Shown: one piece after another, positions 9,268 to 17,907 of the stretch
Layout of the letters: every line of letters starts with the position of its first letter
Numbering within the stretch: position 1 is the first letter of the stretch
From: Nisaea sp.
GTDB lineage: Bacteria; Pseudomonadota; Alphaproteobacteria; Thalassobaculales; Thalassobaculaceae
NCBI RefSeq assembly: GCF_017640745.1
Contig: NZ_JAEPQA010000010.1
Coordinates: forward strand, 68,546-132,545
Length of the DNA stretch: 64,000 nt
Direction of reading: 5' to 3'
The notes under the pieces: generated by a model
The model's input: only the letters and a program-made list of their open reading frames with translations
What the model was told of the DNA's origin: nothing
Database searches by the model: none
Translations under genes and position numbers: made by a program

Positions 9268-9313
9268 CTCACCCTCATCTCCGGACACAGCTTGCGCCTG
9301 GCTCCATAAAGGA

Positions 9314-9346
9314 CAGGCCGATCAGATTGAAGCTCTGATCGGCCTG
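9314..9346 (-). terminator. Terminator of the TRAP operon
   Basis: Perfect 12-bp stem CAGGCCGATCAG / CTGATCGGCCTG with a nine-base loop, about 30 bp after the permease stop and before the thioesterase start. On the minus strand it is followed by a modest T-rich stretch (TCCTTTA). Confidence 0.6.
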
Positions 9347-9375
9347 CCGGCGGGAATATATGTCTTTGTGTCCCG

Positions 9376-11247
9376 TCAGGTTTCGCCAGTGCTCGGCGCC
9401 GTTTCCGCCGCCTCGCTCCGCTTCTTCAGCGCGAGATTGGTCGCAAAGACCAGGACCACCATCCCGAAGCCTATGAGGTCCGTCGTCAGGCCCGGCTTGA
9501 TCAGCACCATGGCCGCGGCGACCAGCACGCCCCGCTGCCACCATTGGAGCGGCGCGACAAGAAACCCGGCCAGTCCGGAGGAGAGACACACCACGCCAAT
9601 GATCGCCGTCGCCGCCGTGGTAACGATCGTACCCGGCTCGCCGATCAGCAGCAGGGACGGCCCGAAGACGAACATGAAGGGCACGATGTATCCGGTCGCG
9701 CCGAGCTTCACTGCCGCCACGCCGGTTTCCCAGAGCTTTGCTCCCGAGAGGCCGTTCGCGGCATAGACCGCAAGGGCGACCGGCGGGGTGATAGCCGAGA
9801 GGATGGCGAAATAGAGCGCGAACATATGTGCCGCTTCCAGCGCCACACCCAGCTTCACCAGCGCCGGAACCAGCAAGGCCACCTGCACGACATAGGCGGG
9901 CGTGGTCGGCAGCCCCATGCCGAGGATGATGCCCGCGCACATCGTCATGATCAGAGCGAGGATCAGCGTATCCTGCGAGACCTTCAGCACCAGGCTGGTG
10001 AATTCGATGCCGAGACCGGTCAGCGAGATCACGCCGATGACGATACCCGCACAGCCGCAGGCCAGCGCCACCGTGACCGTATTGCGGGCACCCGCGATGA
10101 AGCCCTCGATCACATTCTTCGGCGTCAGCTCCGAACGGGTGTTCTTGCGCAGCGCGGCGGAGATCAGCACCGAGGCGATTCCCGCCAGAGCCGAGTAAGG
10201 CGCGCTGTACCCCATGAAAAGGAAGGCGCAGATGACGACAAGCGGCAGGAACATATGTCCCCGCTCCTTCAGCACCTGCCCGAGACGCGGAAGGTCGGCC
10301 TTCGGCAGTCCGCGCATGCCGAGACGCCTTGCCTCGAAATGCACGCACATGAAGACCGCGAGGAAATAGAGCACCGCCGGGATCAGCGCGTAGCCGATAA
10401 CGGTGATGTAGCTGATACCGAGGAAGTCGGCCATCACGAAGGCCACCGCGCCCATGATCGGCGGCATGATCTGGCCGCCTGTGGAGGCCACGGCCTCGAC
10501 CGCCCCGGAAAAAGCCGGCGGATAGCCGATGCGCTTCATCAGCGGAATGGTGAAGGTGCCGGTGGTCATCACGTTGGCGACGGCACTGCCCGAGATGGTG
10601 CCGAACATGCCGCTGGTGATGCAGGCCACCTTGGCGGGGCCGCCGGCGGTATGGCCGGCAATGGCCATGGCGAAATCCATGAAGAGGCGGCCGGTACCGG
10701 TGCGCTCGACCATGGCGCCGAACAGAATGAACAGCATGACGTAGGTCGCCGACACGCTTACCGGGATGCCGAAGATACCCTCGGTGCCGAGATAGAGCTG
10801 CTCCATCAGCTGCGCCGGGTCGGCATTGCCGATCGTCGCGGCGTAAAGCAGGAAGACGCCGGCCGTGATCGGCAGGGCGAGGCCGACGGCCCGCCGGGTC
10901 GCCTCAAGCAGGAGCACGATCAGCAGCGTGCCGAGCACCCAGTCCTCACCGCGCAGATCGTCGACCATGATCATGCGGTTATCGATGTATTCCTGGGCGA
11001 AGAGGATATAGCCGCAGGCGACGATGCTGAGACCGGCGCAAAGAATGCCGGAGATGTCCGGCTTGTCGATCTCGGTGCCGCGTGCCGGAAAGATGAGAAA
11101 GGCCAGAACGAGGGCGAAAGCGACGTGCACTGCGCGGAAGGTCAGTGCGTCGGGTGCGCCGAACAATGCCGTGTAGATATGATAGGCGACCATCGCGAGA
11201 GCGACCGCCGACATCACCAACTTGGCGCCGCGCAACCAGTTCAACAT
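9376..11247 (-). CDS. TRAP transporter fused permease, TAXI type (DctQM fusion, 4TM-12TM)
   Basis: 623 residues, the usual size of the fused small-plus-large TRAP permease paired with TAXI binding proteins. The first ~180 residues carry four transmembrane helices (DctQ part). The rest is the DctM channel with glycine-rich half-helix signatures such as 'TSGMFGTISGSAVANV', 'ASTGGQIMPPIMGAVAF' and 'LGMGLPTTPAYVVQVAL'. Uses an ion gradient to import a carboxylate delivered by the periplasmic protein encoded just upstream. RBS GGAGG is present. The hairpin between the two genes probably lowers permease relative to binding-protein expression. Confidence 0.95.
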   Translation of the reverse strand: MLNWLRGAKLVMSAVALAMVAYHIYTALFGAPDALTFRAVHVAFALVLAFLIFPARGTEIDKPDISGILCAGLSIVACGYILFAQEYIDNRMIMVDDLRGEDWVLGTLLIVLLLEATRRAVGLALPITAGVFLLYAATIGNADPAQLMEQLYLGTEGIFGIPVSVSATYVMLFILFGAMVERTGTGRLFMDFAMAIAGHTAGGPAKVACITSGMFGTISGSAVANVMTTGTFTIPLMKRIGYPPAFSGAVEAVASTGGQIMPPIMGAVAFVMADFLGISYITVIGYALIPAVLYFLAVFMCVHFEARRLGMRGLPKADLPRLGQVLKERGHMFLPLVVICAFLFMGYSAPYSALAGIASVLISAALRKNTRSELTPKNVIEGFIAGARNTVTVALACGCAGIVIGVISLTGLGIEFTSLVLKVSQDTLILALIMTMCAGIILGMGLPTTPAYVVQVALLVPALVKLGVALEAAHMFALYFAILSAITPPVALAVYAANGLSGAKLWETGVAAVKLGATGYIVPFMFVFGPSLLLIGEPGTIVTTAATAIIGVVCLSSGLAGFLVAPLQWWQRGVLVAAAMVLIKPGLTTDLIGFGMVVLVFATNLALKKRSEAAETAPSTGET

Positions 11248-11289
11248 GGTGGGCCTCCGGGGCCGGATATATGCCGATTGTATAAAAGC

Positions 11290-11319
11290 GAGCGAGGGCG
11301 GCCGTGACCGCCCTCGCTC
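11290..11319 (-). terminator. Intra-operon hairpin between binding protein and permease genes
   Basis: Perfect 12-bp stem GAGCGAGGGCGG / CCGCCCTCGCTC with a six-base loop; on the minus strand it is followed by GCTTTTAT. Located 18 bp after the TAXI binding-protein stop and ~40 bp before the permease start, so it is likely a partial terminator or mRNA-stabilising stem that keeps binding protein in excess over permease. Confidence 0.65.
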
Positions 11320-11337
11320 CGGAAACGGGGTCCCGGG

Positions 11338-12282
11338 TTAGAGGACGCCTTTTTCCTTGTAGAACTTCGTGGCGCCCTTGTGCAGCGGAACGCCGGTCTC
11401 GACGGCCATGCTCTTCGGGTCGGCCTTGCCGACGGCCTTGGCGACGTTGGCGAGATCCGGAACGCTGGCGGCGAGGTTCTTCAGCACGTCATAGACCAGC
11501 TGCTCGTCAAGGTCGCAGCGGGCGATGATGTGTGTGGAATAGCCGATCGTCGGAACCGCGTCGGCCTGGCCGGGATAGCTGCCGGCCGGGACCATGATGC
11601 GCTGATAACCCGGGTTGATCTCTTTCATCTTCGCCAGCCCGTCGTCCGGAACCGGAACGATGGTGATGTCGCGGGCGGAGGCGAGATCCATGATGGCGCC
11701 CGCCGGGACCGTGGTGCCGAGGGTGAACCAGTCGGCATTGCCGTCTTTCAGCTGGTTGACCGAGTCGGTGTAGGAACCGTAGCTGACGCGGCTGAGATCG
11801 TCGTAGCTCATGCCATAGGCCTGCATCAGGTGAGACGTGATGGCCTCACCGGTGTTGCCTTTCTTCTGCGTGGTGAGGGCCTTGCCCTTCACGTCGGCCG
11901 GGGTGCTGATGCCGGAATCCTTCAGCGCCACGATCTGGAAGTACTGCGGATAGAGCGTCGCCACGTTACAGACGTTGACCGCCTTCTCGGTGAACGGCGC
12001 CTTGCCGTTGATCGCGTCAACGGTAGAGACCGAGTTGGCGAAGCCGAAATCGGCTTTGCCGGCCTCGACCGCCTTCACGTTGGCGATGCCGGCGCCCGGC
12101 AGAACCTGAACGCTGGAGCCGGAGACGTTGCTCTCGACGATGTTCTTGATCGCGCCGCCGAGCGGATACCAGGAACCGCCCTGCGGACCGGTCATCAGCT
12201 TGATATTGTCGGCATGGGCCGACGCGGCAAAACCGGCGGCGAGCACGCCGGCGGCAAGGGTACGGATTACAGTCGAAGACAT
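11338..12282 (-). CDS. TAXI family TRAP transporter solute-binding protein
   Basis: 314 residues with a cleavable signal peptide ending near 'FAASAHA' (about residue 24). The TAXI family signature follows: 'MTGPQGGSWYPLGGAIKNIVE' region, 'GKADFGFANSV', and a 'GAIMDLASARDI' segment. It is the periplasmic receptor that captures a small organic acid (ligand unknown; glutamate and 2-oxoglutarate are known for some relatives). First gene of the operon with the fused permease. A strong RBS (AGGAGG) precedes the ATG. Confidence 0.95.
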   Translation of the reverse strand: MSSTVIRTLAAGVLAAGFAASAHADNIKLMTGPQGGSWYPLGGAIKNIVESNVSGSSVQVLPGAGIANVKAVEAGKADFGFANSVSTVDAINGKAPFTEKAVNVCNVATLYPQYFQIVALKDSGISTPADVKGKALTTQKKGNTGEAITSHLMQAYGMSYDDLSRVSYGSYTDSVNQLKDGNADWFTLGTTVPAGAIMDLASARDITIVPVPDDGLAKMKEINPGYQRIMVPAGSYPGQADAVPTIGYSTHIIARCDLDEQLVYDVLKNLAASVPDLANVAKAVGKADPKSMAVETGVPLHKGATKFYKEKGVL

Positions 12283-12529
12283 TATTGCTTCCTCCTGATG
12301 CTGGAAAATTCGTTCTTCTTTTGCGGAACGATTTTGAAAGGTCGGTCACGCCGTCAATGCGGCGCGATCTCGGCCCACATACTCACGAACAACGACCTGC
12401 GGTGCAAGTCCGCCCCGCGCCGCCATTGCCTCGTTGTTGGAAAGACGGGCGGGGCATTTACGCATAAATCGTTCGGATCCGGGAAGATTCTCTGCAATCG
12501 TCCGCTGAGGCCATCTTCCGCAGACGTCG

Positions 12530-14254
12530 TCAGTGAATCTCCGGCTCCGGCGTCGGCTCCGTGCCTTCGAGCACGTCAAAATCGCAGCCTTTGTCAGCCT
12601 GGGTGATATGACTGGCATAGATTGCGCCGAAGCCGCGCTTGAATTTCGGCGTCGGCGCCACCCACGCGGCCTTGCGCGCGGCCATCTCCGCCTCGTCGAC
12701 ATGCAGCTCAAGCTTGCGCGCCGGGATATCGAGCGTGATCAGGTCGCCATCCTTGACCAGCGCCAGCGGACCGCCGACGAAACTTTCAGGCGCGACATGC
12801 AGCACGCAGGTGCCGTAGCTCGTGCCGCTCATCCGTGCGTCGGAGATCCGCACCATGTCGCGCACGCCCTCCTGAAGCAGCTTCTTCGGGATCGGCAGCA
12901 TGCCCCATTCCGGCATGCCGGGGCCGCCCTGCGGGCCGGCATTCTGCAGCACCAGCACCGAGTCCTTGGTCACGTTCAGGTTCGGATCGTCGATCCGCGC
13001 CGACATGTCGTTATAGTCGCGGAACACCACGGCCGGGCCGGTATGCTTGTGCAGCGACGGATCGGCGGCGATGTGCTTGATGATCGCCCCGTCCGGCGCG
13101 AGGTTGCCGCGCAGAACCGCGAGCCCACCCTCGGCATTGAGCGCGTTGCCCCGGCGCCGGATGACGTCCTCGTTGTAGATGTCCTTGCCCTGGATGTTCT
13201 CGCCAAGGGTCTTGCCGTTCACCGTCATGCAGTCGAGATGCAGGATGTCCTTCAGCTCGTTCAGCAGCCCGGCAAGCCCGCCCGCATAGAAGAAATCCTC
13301 CATCAGGTACTTGCCGGACGGGCGGATGTTGGCGAGGAACGGGGTGCGCTTGGAGATCTCGTCGAAACGCTCGAGATCAAGCTCGACACCGAGCCGCCCG
13401 GCCATCGCGACCAGGTGCACGACCGCGTTGGTAGAGCCGCCCATCGCCATCACCGTGGTGATCGCGTTCTCGAAGGCCTCGTTGGTGAAGATGTCGGACG
13501 GCTTCACGTCTTCCCAGACCATCTCCACGATGCGCCGCCCGGTGCGGGTCGCCATGCGGGAATGGTTGCTGTCGGCGGCCGGGATCGAGCCCGCGTCTGC
13601 GAGCGTCAGGCCAAGTGCCTCGGCGGCGCACATCATGGTCGCCGCCGTGCCCATGGTCATGCAGGTGCCGGGGGTCCGGGCGATGCCGTCCTCGATCTCC
13701 TCCCAATCGTCCTCGGTGATGTTGCCGGCACGCAGCTCGGCCCAGTATTTCCAGGTATCGCTGCCGGAGCCGAGGGTCTTGCCGCGCCAGTTGCCGCGCA
13801 GCATTGGACCGGCCGGGACGAAAATCGACGGGATGTTCATGCTCGCCGCGCCCATGAAGAGCGCCGGCGTGGTCTTGTCGCAGCCGCCGAGCAGCACCGC
13901 GCCGTCACAGGGATAGGAGCGCAGCAGCTCCTCGGTCTCCAGCGCCAGCAGGTTGCGGTACATCATCGTGGTCGGCTTCTGGAACGGCTCGGAGAGCGAG
14001 ATCGCGGGCATCTCCACAGGGAATCCGCCCGCCTGCCAGATACCGCGTTTCACCTCTTCCGCACGATCGCGGAAATGGGTGTGGCAGGGGTTGATGTCGG
14101 ACCAGGTATTGATGATCGCGATCACCGGTTTGCCAGCCCAGTCCTCGCGGGCATAGCCCATCTGCTTGGCTCTGGAGCGGTGCCCGAAGGACCTGAGGTC
14201 GTCGACCCCGTACCAGCGATAGCTTCGCAAGTCCTTGTAGGATTTGCGCGTCAT
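12530..14254 (-). CDS. IlvD/Edd family dehydratase, sugar-acid (L-arabinonate-type) clade
   Basis: 574 residues. Iron-sulfur dehydratase converting a sugar acid (or dihydroxyacid) to the 2-keto-3-deoxy product. Three conserved Cys expected for the [2Fe-2S] cluster are seen: C57 ('INPCHTH'), C125 ('GGCDKTTP') and C198 ('GTCMTMG'). Also 'GGSTNAVVHL' and 'VRISDARMSGTSYGT'. The pattern 'WKYWAELRAGNIT' and the length resemble L-arabonate/D-xylonate dehydratases rather than branched-chain IlvD. Encoded upstream of the TAXI transporter on the same strand but 247 bp away. A shared sugar-acid uptake and catabolic role is possible (inference). RBS GGGGAG. Confidence 0.88.
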   Translation of the reverse strand: MTRKSYKDLRSYRWYGVDDLRSFGHRSRAKQMGYAREDWAGKPVIAIINTWSDINPCHTHFRDRAEEVKRGIWQAGGFPVEMPAISLSEPFQKPTTMMYRNLLALETEELLRSYPCDGAVLLGGCDKTTPALFMGAASMNIPSIFVPAGPMLRGNWRGKTLGSGSDTWKYWAELRAGNITEDDWEEIEDGIARTPGTCMTMGTAATMMCAAEALGLTLADAGSIPAADSNHSRMATRTGRRIVEMVWEDVKPSDIFTNEAFENAITTVMAMGGSTNAVVHLVAMAGRLGVELDLERFDEISKRTPFLANIRPSGKYLMEDFFYAGGLAGLLNELKDILHLDCMTVNGKTLGENIQGKDIYNEDVIRRRGNALNAEGGLAVLRGNLAPDGAIIKHIAADPSLHKHTGPAVVFRDYNDMSARIDDPNLNVTKDSVLVLQNAGPQGGPGMPEWGMLPIPKKLLQEGVRDMVRISDARMSGTSYGTCVLHVAPESFVGGPLALVKDGDLITLDIPARKLELHVDEAEMAARKAAWVAPTPKFKRGFGAIYASHITQADKGCDFDVLEGTEPTPEPEIH

Positions 14255-14315
14255 GACGTTCTCCCCTGTGTCCGTCCGGTTCGCCGGCGGCTTTTGTCAA
14301 CTAGGTCAGCGATTC

Positions 14316-14798
14316 TTAAAGCGGTTTTTCGAGCACGATTTCGAGCGGATCGAAGCCGCAGCCACGGCAGGCTGCCAGCGCCGCCGCATTGCGCGCAAGA
14401 GAGTGGATTCTGAGGCGTCGCGCGCCCTGGGCGCGCAGATGGTTCTCGATCGCGCCCAGAAGCTGCTGCGCGATATCCTTTCCGCGCCAGCGCGAGAGCA
14501 CATAGATGTCGGAGATGTAGCCGTGCGAGGCCAGCTCCGGGAAATTCAGCGGATCCTGGTCGACCGCCATCCAGCCGGCCACGAAACCGGCGATATCGTC
14601 GCCGACCCAGGCGATGAAAATCGCGCCGCCGCCCTCTTCCGCCGAATGAATCAGGTAATCGACATGATCGTCGGCGACACGGTCGCCGGGCTGCCGGGCC
14701 TGGTGCAGGTAGCGTTCGTAGTTCTTCAGCTCCCGGACCAGTTCGGTCAGCCCGTCCCGGTCACTCGCGCGGGCCGGCAAAATCTCCACTTCATCCAT
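14316..14798 (-). CDS. GNAT family N-acetyltransferase
   Basis: 160 residues, one complete GNAT domain. The acetyl-CoA-binding motif A is seen as 'DIYVLSRWRGKDIAQQLL' at about residues 98-115 (R-x-x-G/A pattern as 'RGKDIA'), followed by the motif B region 'HSLARNAAALAACRGCGF'. Acceptor substrate unknown. Only a weak ribosome site is visible upstream of the ATG. Confidence 0.85.
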   Translation of the reverse strand: MDEVEILPARASDRDGLTELVRELKNYERYLHQARQPGDRVADDHVDYLIHSAEEGGGAIFIAWVGDDIAGFVAGWMAVDQDPLNFPELASHGYISDIYVLSRWRGKDIAQQLLGAIENHLRAQGARRLRIHSLARNAAALAACRGCGFDPLEIVLEKPL

Positions 14799-14909
14799 GA
14801 CTTAGGCGAGCCCCCGGAATTGGCGCCGAACGCGGACCGCGCCCGGCACCGAAGTGAAACCGTGCAAGCCTGGCGAGTCAACAGATGCGCACATCCGGGT
14901 GAAGCGGCA

Positions 14910-15614
14910 CTAGACCGCCGGCGCCGCCAGAACCCTGCAGTCCGGCGCCAGGGTCAGTTTCGGCTCGGTCAGTTCCTGCAGCGCTTCCAGCGTCATGCCA
15001 TCCACCATCTCGCGCACGATCAGCCCGTCCGGCGTGACATCGATCACGGCCAGGTCTGTGAAGACCTTGGTGACGACGTTCTGAGCGGTCAGCGGGTAGC
15101 TGCATTTCTTGACCAGTTTCGGCTCGCCCTTGCGGGTGACGTGATCGGTCAGGACCCAGACCTGTTTCGCGCCGGCGGCGAGATCCATCGCCCCGCCGAC
15201 GCCCGGCGGGAAATTGGGGTTTTCCGTCGTCCAGTTCGCCAGATCGCCGCTCTCCGAGACCTCGAACGCTCCGAGCAACGCGAGATCGATATGCCCTCCA
15301 CGGATCATCACGAAGGCATCGGAATGGACAAAGAACGAGCCGCCCGGAACCAGCGTGATCGGATCCTTCGAGGCGTTGATCAGCTCCGGGTCTTCCTTGC
15401 CCGGCTCCGGTGCCGGACCGACGCCGAGGATACCGTTTTCACTATGCAAAACGATCTCACGGTCCGCAGGCATGAAATTCGCGCAAGTGGTCGGCAAACC
15501 GATCCCGAGATTGACGAAACTCCCGTCGGGAATCTCGTTGGCGGCCCGCCAAGCAACTTGATTTCGCGTCAGTTTTTTGACGGCCTCGTCCCGGGCTTCA
15601 GCTTCCAGTGCCAT
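14910..15614 (-). CDS. CoA-transferase subunit B (3-oxoacid / 3-oxoadipate CoA-transferase type)
   Basis: 234 residues, usual for a separate beta subunit of class I CoA-transferases. Contains the active-site motif 'SENGILGVG' with the catalytic Glu that forms the glutamyl-CoA intermediate, plus 'NLGIGLPT' and 'VHSDAFVMIRGGHID'. It would work with the A subunit encoded at 17068-17754 to move CoA from succinyl-CoA to a 3-oxoacid. The partner is not adjacent: a plus-strand aminotransferase gene lies between them. ATG 15614 is preferred (TGGAGCG upstream) over the frame start at 15650. Confidence 0.9.
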   Translation of the reverse strand: MALEAEARDEAVKKLTRNQVAWRAANEIPDGSFVNLGIGLPTTCANFMPADREIVLHSENGILGVGPAPEPGKEDPELINASKDPITLVPGGSFFVHSDAFVMIRGGHIDLALLGAFEVSESGDLANWTTENPNFPPGVGGAMDLAAGAKQVWVLTDHVTRKGEPKLVKKCSYPLTAQNVVTKVFTDLAVIDVTPDGLIVREMVDGMTLEALQELTEPKLTLAPDCRVLAAPAV

Positions 15615-15835
15615 AACGGCGCTCCAGATTGGTTCGAATTTGGCGCCCATAATAACGGCAAATGCCTGATTTTGAAGTATTGCCGCTTTGCGCGGAGAAA
15701 CTTATAACTCGGTCCGCACATCCCCGATAAGCGGGATTCTTCGCGGACCAACCCACGAAAATCGCGGATTGCGCCAGCCCCCGGTCGAGGAATGCCTCGT
15801 CCGCGGAGTGGCGCGACAGAACTGGGAGTACCCTT

Positions 15836-17041
15836 ATGTCTTACAGCGTTCATCGCGGCCGGCACCTCCTGAACACCCCGGGCCCGACCAATGTGCCCGA
15901 ACGCGTGCTGCGAGCTATGGCCCGCAATCCGATGGACCTGAGCGACCCGGTACCCCTTGCCGTGATCGATTCCTGTTTCCAGGACCTAAAGAAGATCTTC
16001 CAGACCGAGCACGAGATCTTCATGTACGCGGCCAACGGCCACGGCGCCTGGGAAGCCGCCCTCGTCAACACGATGTCGCCGGGCGACCTGCTGCTCGTGC
16101 CGGAACTCGGCAACTTCTCCACCGGCTGGGGCGAGATGGCGGAAGCGCTGCAGATGCGCACCGAGACCATCAAAGGCGACTGGCGCCGGGCGATCGACCC
16201 GGAGAAGATCCGCGAACGACTGGCCGCCGACAAGAATCACGAGATCAAAGGCCTGTTGATCGTCCAGACCGACACGGCGACGAGCGTGACCTGCGACGTC
16301 TCCGCGATCCGCAAGGCGATCGACGATGCCGGCCATCCGGCTCTGCTGCTGGTCGACACCATCCCGACGCTGGCGGTGACCGATTTCCGCATGGACGAAT
16401 GGGGCGTGGACGTTGCCGTCACCGCCTCCCAGAAAGGCCTCATGATGCCGCCGGGTCTCGGCTTCGTCGCCGCCTCCCCGAAGGCTCTCGAGGTTCACAA
16501 GAAGGCAACTTCGCAGCGCCGCTACTGGGACTGGTCGCTGCGCCTCGCATCCGAAAGCTACCGTACTTTCTGCGGCACCAGCCCGCAGAGCCAGCTCTAC
16601 GGCCTCCGTGCCGCGCTAGACATGCTGCTCGAGGAAGGCCTGGAGAACGTCTTCGCCCGCCACAAGCGTCTGGCCGAAGCGACCCGGCGCTGCGTCGAGC
16701 ACTGGGGCAAGGCAGGCGCGATGGAACTGAATGCGGTGGTTCCGGAAGAACGCGCGGACGGCGTCACCACCATCCTCCTGAAGGAAGGCATCGACGGGAA
16801 CCTGATCCGCAATGTCTGCCGGGACGAGATGCAGTGTGCCCTCGGCGGCGGTCTTCGCAACCTGAACGGCAAGGCGTTCCGGATCGGCCACATGGGCGAC
16901 ATGAACGAGCCCCTGCTCTACGGAGCTCTCTCCACAGTCGAGGCGACGCTGTCCTACCTCGACATTCCGCACGAGCCGGGCGGCGTCACAAAGGCGATCG
17001 ACTATCTGGTCGGTGAGCGGAAGAAGAACCGGGACGCCTGA
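15836..17041 (+). CDS. Class V aminotransferase (serine/alanine-glyoxylate aminotransferase family)
   Basis: 401 residues, fold-type I PLP enzyme. Opening motif 'NTPGPTNVPERVLRAM' is the AGXT/SGAT hallmark; the Schiff-base Lys is in 'TASQKGLMMPPG'. Uses an amino acid (Ser, Ala or Asp) and glyoxylate to give glycine. BhcA-like and PucG-like enzymes share these features, so the donor is uncertain. GGGAGTACCC ribosome site. It is transcribed against both flanking CoA-transferase subunit genes. Confidence 0.9.
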   Translation: MSYSVHRGRHLLNTPGPTNVPERVLRAMARNPMDLSDPVPLAVIDSCFQDLKKIFQTEHEIFMYAANGHGAWEAALVNTMSPGDLLLVPELGNFSTGWGEMAEALQMRTETIKGDWRRAIDPEKIRERLAADKNHEIKGLLIVQTDTATSVTCDVSAIRKAIDDAGHPALLLVDTIPTLAVTDFRMDEWGVDVAVTASQKGLMMPPGLGFVAASPKALEVHKKATSQRRYWDWSLRLASESYRTFCGTSPQSQLYGLRAALDMLLEEGLENVFARHKRLAEATRRCVEHWGKAGAMELNAVVPEERADGVTTILLKEGIDGNLIRNVCRDEMQCALGGGLRNLNGKAFRIGHMGDMNEPLLYGALSTVEATLSYLDIPHEPGGVTKAIDYLVGERKKNRDA

Positions 17042-17067
17042 TCCCGGTTCGGTTTCTCCGGCGGATC

Positions 17068-17754
17068 TCAGGCCGCGGTGGCGGCCTCCGCCGGGACGTG
17101 GAGCACGCGGTCGACGAAGATGCTCGGCGTGACAATGGTTTCCGGATTCATCTGGCCGAGTTCGACGATATTGCGCGCCTCGACGATGGTGAGTTCGGCA
17201 GCCATCGCCATGACCGGGCCGAAATTCCGCGCCGACTTGTTGTAGGTCAGGTTGCCCCAGCGGTCGGCATATTCCGCCTCGACCAGCGCGACATCGCCCT
17301 TCAGCGGATATTCGAGCACATATTCGCGCCCGTCGATCTCCCGGACTTCCTTACCCTCGGCGAGCTTCGTGCCGACCCCGGTCGGCGTATAGAAAGCGCC
17401 GATCCCGGCCCCGGCCGCCCGCATGCGCTCGCTGAGCGTCCCCTGCGGCACCAGTTCGAGCTCGATCTTGCCGGCAGCATATAGCTCGTCGAACGCGATC
17501 GATCCCGCCGAACGCGGATAGGAGCAGATGATCCGGCGCACCCGGCCTTCGCGCAGCAAGGCGGCAAGGCCCTTGTCCCCGGTTCCTGCGTTGTTCGACA
17601 CCACGGTCAGGTCGCGCGATCCCTGGTCCAGCAGGGCATGGATCAGGTCCGTCGGAACGCCTGCATTCCCGAACCCCGAAATCAGCACCGTGCTTCCGTC
17701 CCCGATCCCCTGCACGGCTTCCGTGCGGGACTGGACGATCTTGTTAATCGCCAC
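17068..17754 (-). CDS. CoA-transferase subunit A (3-oxoacid / 3-oxoadipate CoA-transferase type)
   Basis: 228 residues, normal alpha-subunit size. Shows the CoA-binding glycine region 'LISGFGNAGVPTDLI', 'YPRSAGSIAFDELY' and 'VEAEYADRWGNLTYNKSARNF'. Pairs with the B subunit at 14910-15614 on the same strand. In nearly all genomes A and B genes are adjacent, so the 1.45-kb separation here is unusual. GTG start with AGGAAAGGG upstream. Confidence 0.9.
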   Translation of the reverse strand: MAINKIVQSRTEAVQGIGDGSTVLISGFGNAGVPTDLIHALLDQGSRDLTVVSNNAGTGDKGLAALLREGRVRRIICSYPRSAGSIAFDELYAAGKIELELVPQGTLSERMRAAGAGIGAFYTPTGVGTKLAEGKEVREIDGREYVLEYPLKGDVALVEAEYADRWGNLTYNKSARNFGPVMAMAAELTIVEARNIVELGQMNPETIVTPSIFVDRVLHVPAEAATAA

Positions 17755-17869
17755 GACAGACCCTTTCCTAGTGAATTCAACGAGTACCGGGCGTCTTTAT
17801 GACCGCGGACCGTCTCTGCGTCCAGAGACCTTTCGGGACACCGGTCGACCGACGCAAATTTTACAACCT

Positions 17870-17884
17870 TTAACCAAACATTAA
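17870..17884 (+). promoter_or_regulatory. Putative CtrA box (TTAA-N7-TTAA)
   Basis: TTAACCAAACATTAA fits the full CtrA consensus of Alphaproteobacteria, two TTAA half-sites with a seven-base gap. It lies immediately before the pentapeptide-repeat gene. Function is inferred from the pattern only. Confidence 0.4.
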
Positions 17885-17907
17885 GCGTGCTCCCATATTG
17901 TATGCTC

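Noticed and set aside
9544..11307. Long plus-strand open frame opposite the TRAP permease
   Set aside because: Rich in Arg, His, Asp and Gly with no hydrophobic core; it is the antisense of a GC-rich gene. The same holds for 3918-5735 (minus), 12533-14413 (plus), 25769-27385 (minus) and 42895-44349 (minus, upstream part).
14244..15707. 487-codon plus-strand frame across the GNAT and CoA-transferase B genes
   Set aside because: It spans two real minus-strand genes and their gap and has no recognisable domain.
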